This document shows positions 43,860 through 52,802 of a stretch of DNA of 64,000 nucleotides, piece by piece. The stretch covers positions 1-64,000 of the forward strand of contig NZ_JAGQEG010000016.1 in the NCBI RefSeq assembly GCF_018305005.1, given 5' to 3'. The position numbers and the translations under genes were made by a program. This DNA is from Collimonas silvisoli (GTDB lineage: Bacteria; Pseudomonadota; Gammaproteobacteria; Burkholderiales; Burkholderiaceae_D). Below the pieces are notes generated by a model. It searched no databases. It had not been told where the DNA came from and saw nothing but the letters and a program-made list of their open reading frames with translations. Every line of letters starts with the position of its first letter. The stretch's first letter is position 1.

Positions 43860-45161
43860 ATGAACAGACGATCAAAACCGCGCGCGGAACACCGTGCAGA
43901 ATTTCTCCGCTTGTCATGGAAAGCCATTTTCCTGATACCGATATGTTCCTGCGTGCCGGCATTGGCCGGCGCTAACGACCTGGTGCCTACGGATACCATG
44001 CCGCCGCCGGATGTGATCGTGGCAGCGCCCGATTCCGTCAAGCCGTATGCGGGCTATGGCGTCAGCTACGACGATAATCTGCTGGAATTGCAAAATTCTG
44101 CCGCCGCGCAAGCCATGGGGATCGGCAGCGATCTTTCGGATATCACGCGCCGGCTGCAGTTCGGCCTCGCCGTCGACAAGAGCATCAGCCAACAGCATCT
44201 GACGGCGAACTTGAATGTCGCCAAGGTCGATTACGACCGGTTCCAGCAACTCGATCACCTGGACAAGAATCTAGCCGCCAATTGGAACTGGCATGCGGGA
44301 CCGCATGTAGAGGGCAATGCCGGCGTCACTTATTCGCAGGGGCTTACCCCTTTCATCGATTTCCATTTGCTGGAAAAAAATCTGCGCACGCAAGAAAGCG
44401 CCTATGTTGACGGCTCCTGGCTGTTCCATCCGAGCTGGCGGGTACACGCCGGTCTGGTACACAGCAAATTGTCGTATGACCTGGCGTCGCAGCAGCCGGC
44501 CGACAACTCGCAGAACCAAACCGAAGTGGGGCTCGACTATCTGGCCGCCAGCGGCAGCACCGTCGGCGTTCAGCTGCGCCACACACGCGCTGATTTTCCG
44601 AATCCGGAAATAGACGCCGGTACGCAGGTGTTCAACGGTTATAACCAGGACGAAATAAAGGGCAAGGTTGACTGGCAGTTGAGCGGCAAGACGAAGCTGC
44701 ACTTTTTAGGCGGCTGGGTCAGCAGAAAGCAAGACGCATCTTCTGTCAGAGATTTCAGCGGCATAAATTCGCGGGTCTCCGCCGACTGGTCGCCCACCGG
44801 AAAAATCGACCTTACCGTCGCCGGCTGGCGCGAGATCGGCGCCGTGGATGATCTGTCCACTGTGTATTCCCTGAATCACGGCGCCAGCGTTGCGTCGGCT
44901 TGGCAGTACTCCGAAAAGATCCGCATGGTTGCGCAATTCAAATATCAGAAGCGGGATTTCAGCCAGTCAATGGCGTCCGGCACGCCCGGTTCGCCGAATC
45001 AAAACGACGTGCTGCGCAACACGGCGCTGACGATGATTTACAACCCGACACTACGCTGGCAGGTCCAGTTGTCGGGCATCCGCAGCACGCGCGCCTTAAC
45101 CAGCACGCCAGGCGGGTATGTGAATAACGGCGTAATGCTGAACACGCGCTTTGCATATTGA
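43860..45161 (+). CDS. epsL: EpsL-like outer-membrane beta-barrel protein of polysaccharide export
   Basis: First gene of the exopolysaccharide locus. It is a 433-residue outer-membrane protein of the EpsL family found in EpsD/E/F/G-type operons. A signal peptide ends near residue 38 (PALAGA). The rest is a series of amphipathic strands with aromatic girdles (such as LAANWNWHAGPHVEG and LRWQVQLSGIRSTRAL) ending in Phe-Ala-Tyr, typical of a porin-type barrel. In related operons it is thought to help the polymer cross the outer membrane. The ATG at 43860 has AAAGGTG before it; ATG 43839 is possible. The next gene is 11 bases on. Confidence 0.85.
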   Translation: MNRRSKPRAEHRAEFLRLSWKAIFLIPICSCVPALAGANDLVPTDTMPPPDVIVAAPDSVKPYAGYGVSYDDNLLELQNSAAAQAMGIGSDLSDITRRLQFGLAVDKSISQQHLTANLNVAKVDYDRFQQLDHLDKNLAANWNWHAGPHVEGNAGVTYSQGLTPFIDFHLLEKNLRTQESAYVDGSWLFHPSWRVHAGLVHSKLSYDLASQQPADNSQNQTEVGLDYLAASGSTVGVQLRHTRADFPNPEIDAGTQVFNGYNQDEIKGKVDWQLSGKTKLHFLGGWVSRKQDASSVRDFSGINSRVSADWSPTGKIDLTVAGWREIGAVDDLSTVYSLNHGASVASAWQYSEKIRMVAQFKYQKRDFSQSMASGTPGSPNQNDVLRNTALTMIYNPTLRWQVQLSGIRSTRALTSTPGGYVNNGVMLNTRFAY

Positions 45162-45172
45162 GGTAGGGAAAA

Positions 45173-46555
45173 ATGACCGAGAATGACATCCCGCTGGTTT
45201 CCTTCTTCAAACGCCTGCTCGATCCGGCCATTATTCTTGGCTCCTTGTATCTGGTCATTCTGGCAAAGGATGAAGTGCTCACCGGCGATTACCTGGTTCT
45301 GATGATTATCGCCTTCTTCATTTCCTCGTATATCTACGAACAGATTGACCTGTACCGCACTTTGCATATCGGCAAGCAGCTCGGGTATGCCGGCGATATC
45401 TTCTTCGGCTGGCTGATTATCGCCGCCGTTCTGATGTTGATGGGGCAGGTGACAGGGCTGCGCTATGAGTTTTCCGACGGCGTCATCTGGACCTGGTTTG
45501 CGCTGGCGCCTTTCGCGCTGCTGCTGAGCCGCTCGACGGCGCATATGCTGGTATTCAGATTTGGGAAAAAACTTGAAGTCCGGTCGGCAGTGATCGTCGG
45601 CTCCAACGAGCCCGGCGCCGATATTCACAAGTGCCTGACCTCAGGCAGCAACGCTGGCATCGATTTGCGCGGATTCTTCGATGATCGCGATCAAGCCAGC
45701 CGGCCGTCTGACTTGACCGGTCCCTATCTCGGCCCCATCGCAGAAGTTGGGTCGTATGTACGCGAACACAAGATCAAGACCATCTTTATCTGCTTGCCAA
45801 TGTCGGCGCAGCCGAGGGTGCTGGCCTTGATGGACGAATTGCGGGATACCACGGCTTCGGTGTACTTCGTGCCCGACATCTATACCTTCGGACTGATACA
45901 GGCGCGCCTCGATCATGTCGGCGGCATCCCGGTAATCGGCATCTGCGAAACCCCATTCACCGGTCTGCGCGGCGTGGTGAAACGTGGCAGCGATATTGTC
46001 CTGGCGCTGCTGATCCAGATCATCCTGCTGCCGGTCATGCTGGTGATTGCGATAGGCGTAAAACTTTCTTCGCCGGGCCGGATCATTTTCGCCCAGCGCC
46101 GATACGGCTTGAACGGAGAAGAAATCGTGGTCTATAAATTTCGCTCGATGGCCGTCACCGAGGACGGCGCCGTGGTCAATCAGGCAAAAAAGAACGATGC
46201 GCGCGTGACCAAATTCGGCGGCTTTCTGCGCCGCACATCGCTTGACGAATTGCCGCAGTTTTTCAATGTATTGCAAGGCCGCATGAGCATCGTCGGTCCG
46301 CGTCCGCACGCTGTCGCCCACAACGAGATGTATCGCAAGCTGATCCAGGGCTACATGTTGCGGCATAAGGTGAAACCGGGAATTACCGGATGGGCGCAGG
46401 TGAACGGCTACCGCGGCGAGACCGATACCTTGGACAAAATGCGTTCGCGGATTGAATTCGATCTGGAGTATTTGCGTAACTGGTCGTTGGCGCTGGACCT
46501 GTGGATCATCTTCCGCACCATCAAGGAAGTGTTGAAAAAAGACAGCGCGTATTGA
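45173..46555 (+). CDS. Undecaprenyl-phosphate glucose phosphotransferase (WbaP/WcaJ family)
   Basis: Starts each repeat unit by moving a sugar-1-phosphate, usually glucose or galactose, onto undecaprenyl phosphate. It has 460 residues. The N-terminal half has four membrane helices (about 15-110), a Rossmann-like soluble domain (about 130-240) and a fifth helix near 275-300 that starts the catalytic part. That part has KRGSDIVLALLIQI, FAQRRYGLNGEEIVVYKFRS, RRTSLDELPQFFNVLQGRMS and VKPGITGWAQVNGYRGET, which are strongly conserved in the family. Its presence in front of the export genes marks a Wzx/Wzy-type pathway. Confidence 0.9.
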   Translation: MTENDIPLVSFFKRLLDPAIILGSLYLVILAKDEVLTGDYLVLMIIAFFISSYIYEQIDLYRTLHIGKQLGYAGDIFFGWLIIAAVLMLMGQVTGLRYEFSDGVIWTWFALAPFALLLSRSTAHMLVFRFGKKLEVRSAVIVGSNEPGADIHKCLTSGSNAGIDLRGFFDDRDQASRPSDLTGPYLGPIAEVGSYVREHKIKTIFICLPMSAQPRVLALMDELRDTTASVYFVPDIYTFGLIQARLDHVGGIPVIGICETPFTGLRGVVKRGSDIVLALLIQIILLPVMLVIAIGVKLSSPGRIIFAQRRYGLNGEEIVVYKFRSMAVTEDGAVVNQAKKNDARVTKFGGFLRRTSLDELPQFFNVLQGRMSIVGPRPHAVAHNEMYRKLIQGYMLRHKVKPGITGWAQVNGYRGETDTLDKMRSRIEFDLEYLRNWSLALDLWIIFRTIKEVLKKDSAY

Positions 46556-46583
46556 ATCCGATGATTTTTTTGGGAGAAATATC

Positions 46584-47111
46584 ATGCAAAGAACCATGTT
46601 GTTGATGAGCTTCGCACTAGTGGTTTCCAGCAATGCAGCACTGGCGGCAACTCCGGTTTTTCAAATCAATACGCCCGAGGCCGGCGTCCAGCGCCTGCTG
46701 GCAATCGATGCTTATCCATCCAGCGCCGGGCGCGCCAATCCGGGCGAGGCGACGCCAGCCACATTGGCAACGCCTCCGGTGCGATCTGCTTCGACCGTTT
46801 CCCTTGTTCCGGGCTCAAGCGGAGAAGCGAGCGATGAATGGCGCGGCGCGGTTCCCGTTGCAGTGACTTTTTCACGCAGTGCCGATGACGGCGGCCGGCC
46901 TAGAAAAATAACTTCCAGTTTGAGCAATCCGGACGACTTGCTGTTTTATTTCCTCAAGGATTTCCAGGCCCAGCCGCGGCAAAAGCCCGAGCGCTGGGCA
47001 TTGCTCCTGGTCGGGCTCTGCTTCGTGCTGTATCAGGTACGCCGTCGTCCCATGCGGACCTCTATCGGTTTCTTTTCCGGGTCGAGACCTATTGGGCAGC
47101 TTAGTGTTTGA
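46584..47111 (+). CDS. Secreted protein with a PEP-CTERM-like tail
   Basis: A 175-residue protein of unknown function. A signal peptide ends near residue 22 (AALAA). The middle is Pro/Ala/Ser-rich and not homologous to anything I know. The C-terminal part is KPERWALLLVGLCFVLYQ then VRRRP at residues 134-156. PE-x, a short hydrophobic helix and an Arg cluster are the three parts of the PEP-CTERM sorting signal, here with PER for PEP. Then about 19 further residues follow. PEP-CTERM proteins often accompany EpsL/EpsH loci and are cut by an exosortase, none of which is seen here. It might instead be a simple membrane anchor. Confidence 0.6.
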   Translation: MQRTMLLMSFALVVSSNAALAATPVFQINTPEAGVQRLLAIDAYPSSAGRANPGEATPATLATPPVRSASTVSLVPGSSGEASDEWRGAVPVAVTFSRSADDGGRPRKITSSLSNPDDLLFYFLKDFQAQPRQKPERWALLLVGLCFVLYQVRRRPMRTSIGFFSGSRPIGQLSV

Positions 47112-47206
47112 TGCCTTGCTTGATGCTTCGCCAGGCAGCAGTTCTCACCGGCTCGAAACATGGAAAGTGGTTTTATGAAATCCGATTTACTGATAGGAGT
47201 CGACTC

Positions 47207-48208
47207 TTGAGTTGCTCTGAACGATTCGACTATATGCCTCCTGTCATGGGCGGCCTGTTTAGCGGCGTGCTGCGCGGAAAAGGCATGGCCGCCCTGATGC
47301 TGCTTGCTGCAATCAGCTTGACGGCTTGCGGCGACCAGAAAAAAAAGACCGGCAAGATACTGGCCAGAGTCAATGGCGATGAAATCACGGCACAGCAGCT
47401 TGACGCAGAGTTGCAGCATGCGAGCGGTGCGGCGGAAGAAAAGGGCACGCAGCGGCCGGCGCGCAAGCAGGTCCTGGAAGCGTTGATTGACCGCCAGGTT
47501 TTGCTGGAGGAGGCGCTGCGCAAAAAGCTCGATCGCGATCCGAAATTGCTTCAAGTTATCGAGCGCTTCAAGACGCAAGCGATTGTGCAGGCGTATCTGG
47601 AAGCCAAGGGAGAGAGCCTGGCCAAGCCTTCCAAAGCGGAGATCGACGCTTATTTTCAAGATCACCCGGAATTATTCGCGCATCGCAAGGTTCTGGATAT
47701 CGAACAATTAGCCATAGCCGCACAAGATTTCAGCGAGCCGCTCAAAGCGGAGATGGACACGGCAAAGTCGTTGAATCAAATGGCCGCCTGGCTGGAGCAG
47801 CACAACGTCGCGTATGTGAAAACCCAGCTTACCTACTCCAGCGCCGACCTGTCGGCGGAGATTATCGGAAAAATCAAGAAGCTGGGCAGGAATCATTTAT
47901 TTGTGATGCAAGACGGCCAACAGGCTCTGCTCTGTGCACTGACTGAATTAAGAGAGAGCCCGGTCACGGGAGATATCGCCAGCGCGCAGATCGAGCGCTA
48001 TCTGCTGAACAAGAAGATGCAAGAAGTTGCCGCCGCAGAAATCGCGCGTTTGCGTTCTTTGGCGAAACTTGAATACGTCGACAAGAGCGCCGGGCTGGCT
48101 GCGGAAGAATCGCCGGCGCCAGCCGGTTTGCCCGGCAAGCAAAGTGCCGCTGCAGAGAACCGGAACCGCGGCCGCGAGATGGCGGAAGTCAAGGCGGAAG
48201 TCAAATGA
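47207..48208 (+). CDS. epsD: EpsD-like peptidyl-prolyl isomerase lipoprotein
   Basis: A periplasmic lipoprotein of the EpsD group, with SurA/PpiC-like folding domains. The signal peptide ends in the lipobox LTAC, so Cys at about residue 41 is lipidated. After it, DQKKKTGKILARVNGDEI begins the N-terminal chaperone domain, with coiled helices to about 150, then the PPIase part near 160-260. The start TTG at 47207 has AGGAG at 47195-47199 and gives 333 residues. The ATG at 47234 or 47246 is an alternative. The longer frame to 47108 overlaps the preceding gene and is unlikely. Its last residues repeat as EVKAEVK. Confidence 0.8.
   Translation: MSCSERFDYMPPVMGGLFSGVLRGKGMAALMLLAAISLTACGDQKKKTGKILARVNGDEITAQQLDAELQHASGAAEEKGTQRPARKQVLEALIDRQVLLEEALRKKLDRDPKLLQVIERFKTQAIVQAYLEAKGESLAKPSKAEIDAYFQDHPELFAHRKVLDIEQLAIAAQDFSEPLKAEMDTAKSLNQMAAWLEQHNVAYVKTQLTYSSADLSAEIIGKIKKLGRNHLFVMQDGQQALLCALTELRESPVTGDIASAQIERYLLNKKMQEVAAAEIARLRSLAKLEYVDKSAGLAAEESPAPAGLPGKQSAAAENRNRGREMAEVKAEVK
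48181..48204 (+). repeat. Perfect 12-base tandem duplication at the end of epsD
   Basis: GGCGGAAGTCAA occurs twice without a gap, ending two bases before the TGA. It encodes the closing EVKAEVK. Confidence 0.9.
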
Positions 48209-48246
48209 GCAAGATGAAGATGTGGCAGGGAAAATAATTTAACAGG

Positions 48247-49047
48247 ATGACGATAATGATGAAACAAGTCTACGCATGCCTGCTGGCGACGCTGCTGGCA
48301 ATTTACGCGATCTCCGCGGCGGCGGCCGATACGCCGCTAGGGGCGGGCGACGCCTTGAAAATTTCCGTATTCGGGAATCCCGATTTGAGCCTGGAGACAA
48401 AAGTCAGCGAAGCGGGAAGCATTACATTCCCGCTCATCGGCGATGTCAGTATCGGCGGCCTGTCTACCGCCGACGCTGAAAAGAAGATCTCCGGCCTGCT
48501 GACAGGCGGCGGCTTCCTGCGCAAGGCGGAAGTCAACATCATGGTCACCGAGCTGCAAAGCCAGCAGGTGTCGGTGCTCGGCCAGGTGCTGCATCCGGGC
48601 CGCTATCCGGTCAGCGGCAAGCGCAGCGTGACCGACATGCTGGCGGTGGCGGGCGGCGTCGGCCCCGAAGGCGGCGATAGCGCTACTGTGGTCCGCACCC
48701 GCAATGGAAAAACCACCAAGCAGGTCGTCAATCTGGCTGAAATGATTCAGTCGGCCGATATGAAATCGAATCTTGACCTGAGCAACGGCGACGTGGTTTA
48801 CGTGGAGCGCGCTCCCAGGTTTTATATCTACGGTGAAGTGCAGCATCCCGGCGGCTACAAGCTGGAACGCAATATGACCGTGATCCAGGCGCTGTCGGTC
48901 GGCGGCGGCCTGACGCCGCGCGGAACCCAGCGCGGCATGCGCATCAAGCGCCGCGACGCCAAGGGCAACCTGCAGGAGATAGATGCGAAACAGGACGAAG
49001 CGCTGCAGGCGGACGACGTTGTGTATGTGAAAGAGAGCTTGTTTTGA
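48247..49047 (+). CDS. epsE: Polysaccharide export protein EpsE (Wza/OPX family)
   Basis: Forms the outer-membrane side of the polymer export channel. It has 266 residues with a signal peptide to about residue 26 (ISAAAA). The Poly_export domain opens with PLGAGDALKISVFGNPDLS and DVSIGGLSTADAEKKI. SLBB domains follow: VSVLGQVLHPGRYPVSG and FYIYGEVQHPGGYKLE. No lipobox Cys is seen, unlike E. coli Wza, so it belongs to the non-lipoprotein EpsE type. The start is ATG 48247 or 48259. It is 38 bases after epsD. Confidence 0.9.
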   Translation: MTIMMKQVYACLLATLLAIYAISAAAADTPLGAGDALKISVFGNPDLSLETKVSEAGSITFPLIGDVSIGGLSTADAEKKISGLLTGGGFLRKAEVNIMVTELQSQQVSVLGQVLHPGRYPVSGKRSVTDMLAVAGGVGPEGGDSATVVRTRNGKTTKQVVNLAEMIQSADMKSNLDLSNGDVVYVERAPRFYIYGEVQHPGGYKLERNMTVIQALSVGGGLTPRGTQRGMRIKRRDAKGNLQEIDAKQDEALQADDVVYVKESLF

Positions 49048-49070
49048 TCTATCTCATTGAGGCTGATGCC

Positions 49071-49106
49071 TTGCGTTCTGTATTGCGTTTTGAATTGCGT
49101 TTGGCA
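49071..49106 (+). repeat. 12-base tandem repeat between epsE and epsF
   Basis: TTGCGTTCTGTA, TTGCGTTTTGAA and TTGCGTTTGGCA run back to back, with a fourth half unit TTGAC. They fill the gap between the epsE stop and the ribosome site of epsF, and are not coding. Confidence 0.9.
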
Positions 49107-49144
49107 TTGACTTTTTTCCATGCCATTACCGGAGAGGAGCTCCC

Positions 49145-50536
49145 ATGACTTTTTCTCAGCTTCTAATCATTCTGCGGGCTCGCTACAAGGTCATTTTATT
49201 GACATTGCTGGTGACGATAACTGCCACCGCGGCCGTCAGCCTTGCGCTGCCAAAAATCTACAAGACCTCAACCACGCTGCTGCTCAATTACAAGGGCACC
49301 GACCCGGTGTCCGGCCATGTCCTGCCGGCGCAGCTGGTGTCCGGCTACATGGCGACCCAGATCGATATCGTCACCAGCCGGCGGGTCGCCTTGAAGGCGG
49401 TCGACAATCTTGGACTGGCGCAGCAGCCAGGCTTTAAGCAGCGCTTCCAGAAATTCGCGAACGGCAATGGCTCGATCCGCGAATGGCTGGCCGATTCCTT
49501 GCTGAAGATGGTGGAGGTATCGCCGTCGCGCGAAAGCAGCATGATCGAAATCACCGCCAAGGGCAGCGATCCGGCATTTGTCGCAGCGGTTGCCAACGGC
49601 TTTGCGACGGCTTACCAGCAACTCAATCTGCAAATCAAGGTTGAACCTTTGCAGCAGGCCGCCAAGTATTTCACCGAACAGGTCAAGACCTTGCGCGCCG
49701 ACCTGGAACAGGCGCAAAGCAAGCTATCCAAATACCAGCAAGAGCATGGCCTGGTCAGTACCGACAACCGTCTCGACGTCGAATCGGCGCGCTTGAACGA
49801 TTTGTCCAGCCAACTGGTGCAGGCGCAGGGGCAGGCAGCGGAAGCGTCGTCGCGCGGCAATCAGGCGATGGGCAGCGGCGGCAGGGACTCGCCGGATGTG
49901 ATATCGAACACGCTGATTCAAAATCTGAAATCGTCATTGGCGCAGGCGGAAGGAAAATTCGCCCAGCTATCCAAGAATCTGGACGTAAATCATCCGCAGT
50001 ACCAGGCCGCCAAAGCCGAGGTCGACCGGCTGCGCGCCGAGCTCAACAGCAATATCAGTGCAACCAACAACGGCGTTGCGAATAACGGCCGCATCTTGCG
50101 CCAGCGCGAGGCGGAGGTGCGCGCCGCGCTGGCCGCCCAGACGGCCAAGGTGCTGCAGCTCAACCGCGCTCGCGATGAGCTGTCGGTGATGGTCAAGGAT
50201 GTCGAAAGTGCGCAGCATGCATACGACGCCGCCAATCTGCGCCTGACGCAGAGCGAACTCGAAGGACAGTCGAATCAATCCGATGTCTCGGTGCTCAATC
50301 CGGCGGCGGCGCCGATGTTTCCGGTCAGCCCCAATGTGGCGTTGAACGTGGTGCTGTCGGTAGTGCTCGGCGCCATGCTTGGACTGGCCTTGGCGGTGCT
50401 GGCTGAACTGGCGAACCGGCGCGTGCGCTCCAGCGCCGATCTGGTCAACGTCCTGAAGGCGCCGGTACTCGGCAGCATCACCTGGGGCAAGCAGCCGAGA
50501 AGATTCGGATTCTCCAAATTATTTTTATCGCAATGA
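49145..50536 (+). CDS. epsF: Chain-length determinant protein EpsF (Wzz type)
   Basis: An inner-membrane polysaccharide copolymerase, 463 residues. The first helix is near 13-33 (YKVILLTLLVTITATAAVSL) and the second near 405-425 (VALNVVLSVVLGAMLGLAL). A long periplasmic part between them is mostly coiled coil (about 165-390), including QVKTLRADLEQAQSKLS. The Pro-rich PAAAPMFPVSPN before the second helix is the Wzz family mark. It sets how long the polymer grows and links polymerase and export. GAGAGGAG lies before the ATG. It overlaps the next gene by ATGA. Confidence 0.9.
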   Translation: MTFSQLLIILRARYKVILLTLLVTITATAAVSLALPKIYKTSTTLLLNYKGTDPVSGHVLPAQLVSGYMATQIDIVTSRRVALKAVDNLGLAQQPGFKQRFQKFANGNGSIREWLADSLLKMVEVSPSRESSMIEITAKGSDPAFVAAVANGFATAYQQLNLQIKVEPLQQAAKYFTEQVKTLRADLEQAQSKLSKYQQEHGLVSTDNRLDVESARLNDLSSQLVQAQGQAAEASSRGNQAMGSGGRDSPDVISNTLIQNLKSSLAQAEGKFAQLSKNLDVNHPQYQAAKAEVDRLRAELNSNISATNNGVANNGRILRQREAEVRAALAAQTAKVLQLNRARDELSVMVKDVESAQHAYDAANLRLTQSELEGQSNQSDVSVLNPAAAPMFPVSPNVALNVVLSVVLGAMLGLALAVLAELANRRVRSSADLVNVLKAPVLGSITWGKQPRRFGFSKLFLSQ

Positions 50537-51447
50537 ACGCGCGCAAGCTGGAAAGGTTGGACAAAATGAGCAATCCGGTAAGTTCTATCGCCAGTGCTGC
50601 CGCGGCGTCCCGCAGGGACGTCAACATGGGCCGCATGCTGGTCGAGCAGGGCAAGATGACGCTGGAAGAAGTGGAAAGCGTGCGCCGTCTGCAAAAGGCC
50701 GAGGGGCTGCGCTTCGGCGAGGCGGCGCAACGCCTGGGGCTGGTTAGCGAGGCTGATATCCAGCAGGTGCTGGCGCGTCAATTCGATTACCCCTATCTGC
50801 AGGCGGGCAGCGGCAATTATCCGTCGACGCTGATGGCCGCCTATCAGCCGTTCAGCGCGGAAGTGGAAATGCTGCGCTCGGTGCGCAGCGAGTTGATGCT
50901 GCGCTGGTTCCGTCCAGGCCGCAAGACCCTGGCGATTGCCGGCGTTAACTCGGGGGACGGCGCCAGCCTGCTGGCGGCAAATCTGGCCGTCGTGTTTTCG
51001 CAGCTCGGCGAGCAGACGCTGCTGGTCGATGCGAATTTGCGCCATCCACGTCAGCACAAGATATTCAATCTGGCCGCCGAGAGTGGGCTGGGGCTGGCCG
51101 ATGTCCTGGCCGGGCGCGCCGGCCTGGACATGCTGGCGATGGCCGAATCGTTCATCGACCTCTCGCTATTGCCGGCCGGATCGCTGGTGCCCAATCCTCA
51201 GGAACTGATCAATCGCTCCAGCTTCGTCCTTATGAATGAAACCTTGTGCGATCGTTTCGACATCATTCTGTATGACACGCCGGCGTTCTCTAGCGCAGCC
51301 GATGTCTTGACCATTGCCGCCCGCGCCGGCGGCGTGCTGCTGGTGGTCCGCAAGGATCATACCCGCATCGCCGATCTCGCCGCTTTGAGCGATCAGTTCC
51401 GGCGCAGCGGCACGGAAGTCGTCGGCTCGGTGATGGTGAGTTTCTGA
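50533..51447 (+). CDS. epsG: EpsG-like tyrosine kinase domain protein (degenerate ATP site)
   Basis: A cytosolic MinD-like protein of the BY-kinase/EpsG group, 304 residues, partner of EpsF. The N-terminal part (RMLVEQGKMTLEEVESV) is a GspE-like helical domain. The nucleotide site is odd. The P-loop reads GVNSGDGAS at 137-145, where the invariant Lys (Arg in many EpsG) is Ala144. The Walker A' motif reads VDANLRHPR, with Asn168 in place of Asp. Walker B ILYDTPAFS is present. There is no tyrosine cluster at the C-terminus. ATP hydrolysis or autophosphorylation may be lost. The ATG at 50566 is a second possible start, with GAAAGG before it. Confidence 0.85.
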   Translation: MNARKLERLDKMSNPVSSIASAAAASRRDVNMGRMLVEQGKMTLEEVESVRRLQKAEGLRFGEAAQRLGLVSEADIQQVLARQFDYPYLQAGSGNYPSTLMAAYQPFSAEVEMLRSVRSELMLRWFRPGRKTLAIAGVNSGDGASLLAANLAVVFSQLGEQTLLVDANLRHPRQHKIFNLAAESGLGLADVLAGRAGLDMLAMAESFIDLSLLPAGSLVPNPQELINRSSFVLMNETLCDRFDIILYDTPAFSSAADVLTIAARAGGVLLVVRKDHTRIADLAALSDQFRRSGTEVVGSVMVSF

Positions 51448-51469
51448 TGAGAGCGTGAACGGATATGAG

Positions 51470-51493
51470 TCAGAACATAAATCAGGACATAAG
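51470..51493 (+). repeat. 12-base tandem duplication before the Wzy-like gene
   Basis: TCAGAACATAAA and TCAGGACATAAG are adjacent in the gap before the ATG at 51497, and differ at two bases. The second copy lies where a ribosome site should be. Confidence 0.85.
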
Positions 51494-51496
51494 CGT

Positions 51497-52777
51497 ATGA
51501 ATTTTTATTCAAACATCAAGAATTTCATTTTCCCTGGCCAAGCCGGTTCGCCCTTGCCGGCGGGGCGGATGGCGTTCTGGATTCTGATGTTCGCGCTGGT
51601 GTATCAGGCGGTCTTATGTGCGGTTCATACGAATGTTCATGCCATTTCCGTTGCCGGCGTGGGACTCGCCGAAGCCCTCATCTACATCGCATGCATCGCC
51701 ATTCTGATCAAGCGCATCCGGCTTGAATTCGTTGCCGTTGCAAGCTTGGTGGCCGCCTACCTGCTCCTGATGGCGATCTTGCGCAATCAGCTGGACCCGA
51801 AAGGATTCAGGGATGTGATGATTCCTATCCTGTTCTATGGGCTCGGACGGGAAATCGGCGATGTCAACTATACCGATCGCCTGCTGAAGCTGATGGTTTT
51901 GGTGGTGCTGGCTTTCGGATTCTTCGAATTGTTCTTCCTCGACTGGTTTTCGCGGGTCTTCAATATTTTTTCCTATTACGTCAACCAGGGCGGCCTGGCT
52001 GCCGGATCCAACTGGGCAAAAGACAGCGTGCTGGGCTTGAACGGCATGCGGCCCGAAGGAATCGGGCGCACGATCTTGCCTTCGCTGATTGGCAACCACC
52101 GGATTTCGTCGATCTTTCTGGAGCCCGTTTCACTCGGCAATTTTGCGGTCATCGTCGCCGCCTGGGGCTTGTCGAAGCGGCGCGACGAGATCAAGGAAAT
52201 GATTTTTTTCCTGCTGGCCGCCGTCACCATGATTGCCTTGAGCGATTCGCGCTACGGCATGATCACGGTTGCCGCGCTGCTTGTGATGCGCTGCCTGCCG
52301 CTGGGCCGAAACTATGCCTGGATGATCGTTCTCCCTTTACTTAGCGTGGCGCTGCTATTGCTGCTCGCGACGGTGTTTGGCGGCCACTACAGCGACAGCG
52401 TCCTGGGCCGTCTTTTCGTGAGCGGCAAGACATTGTCGAATCTGGATCTGGGCATGATATTCGGCCTCGACGGATTCAATATCAGTTTCGGCGACATGGG
52501 CTATCCCTCTTTGCTCACGCGGCTCGGCGCGCTGCTATGCATTTTTCTATGGGGCGTGTTCTGGATGCTGAAGATGGCAGACGAGAGAGGCGACCGGTTC
52601 CGCGCCTACATCACGCTGTACATGTCTCTGATCCTGTGCGTCAGCGGCACTTCTCTGTTCGCGTTGAAAACCGCCGGCATTCTGTGGTTCCTGGTCGGCT
52701 GCGCCGCCGGCCGTCCGAAGGACGTTCTGGCGGCGTCGCCTGCAACCGCAACCGCCTCACAACCGTCTGCCATCTAA
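51497..52777 (+). CDS. Polysaccharide polymerase-like membrane protein (Wzy/O-antigen ligase type)
   Basis: A 426-residue inner-membrane protein with about ten helices. A large polar loop near residues 175-215 contains NWAKDSVLGLNGMRPEGIGRTI. SDSRYGMITV and LEPVSLGNFAVI fit O-antigen polymerase/ligase-type proteins, where such loops carry substrate-binding Arg. In this position, between chain-length and glycosyltransferase genes, it is the likely Wzy polymerase joining repeat units in the periplasm. I use ATG 51497. The frame opens earlier at 51455, but that part is a repeat and not protein-like. Sequence identity in this family is always low. Confidence 0.7.
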   Translation: MNFYSNIKNFIFPGQAGSPLPAGRMAFWILMFALVYQAVLCAVHTNVHAISVAGVGLAEALIYIACIAILIKRIRLEFVAVASLVAAYLLLMAILRNQLDPKGFRDVMIPILFYGLGREIGDVNYTDRLLKLMVLVVLAFGFFELFFLDWFSRVFNIFSYYVNQGGLAAGSNWAKDSVLGLNGMRPEGIGRTILPSLIGNHRISSIFLEPVSLGNFAVIVAAWGLSKRRDEIKEMIFFLLAAVTMIALSDSRYGMITVAALLVMRCLPLGRNYAWMIVLPLLSVALLLLLATVFGGHYSDSVLGRLFVSGKTLSNLDLGMIFGLDGFNISFGDMGYPSLLTRLGALLCIFLWGVFWMLKMADERGDRFRAYITLYMSLILCVSGTSLFALKTAGILWFLVGCAAGRPKDVLAASPATATASQPSAI

Positions 52778-52802
52778 CATGAAACCAAAACAGGAAGCAA
52801 AA

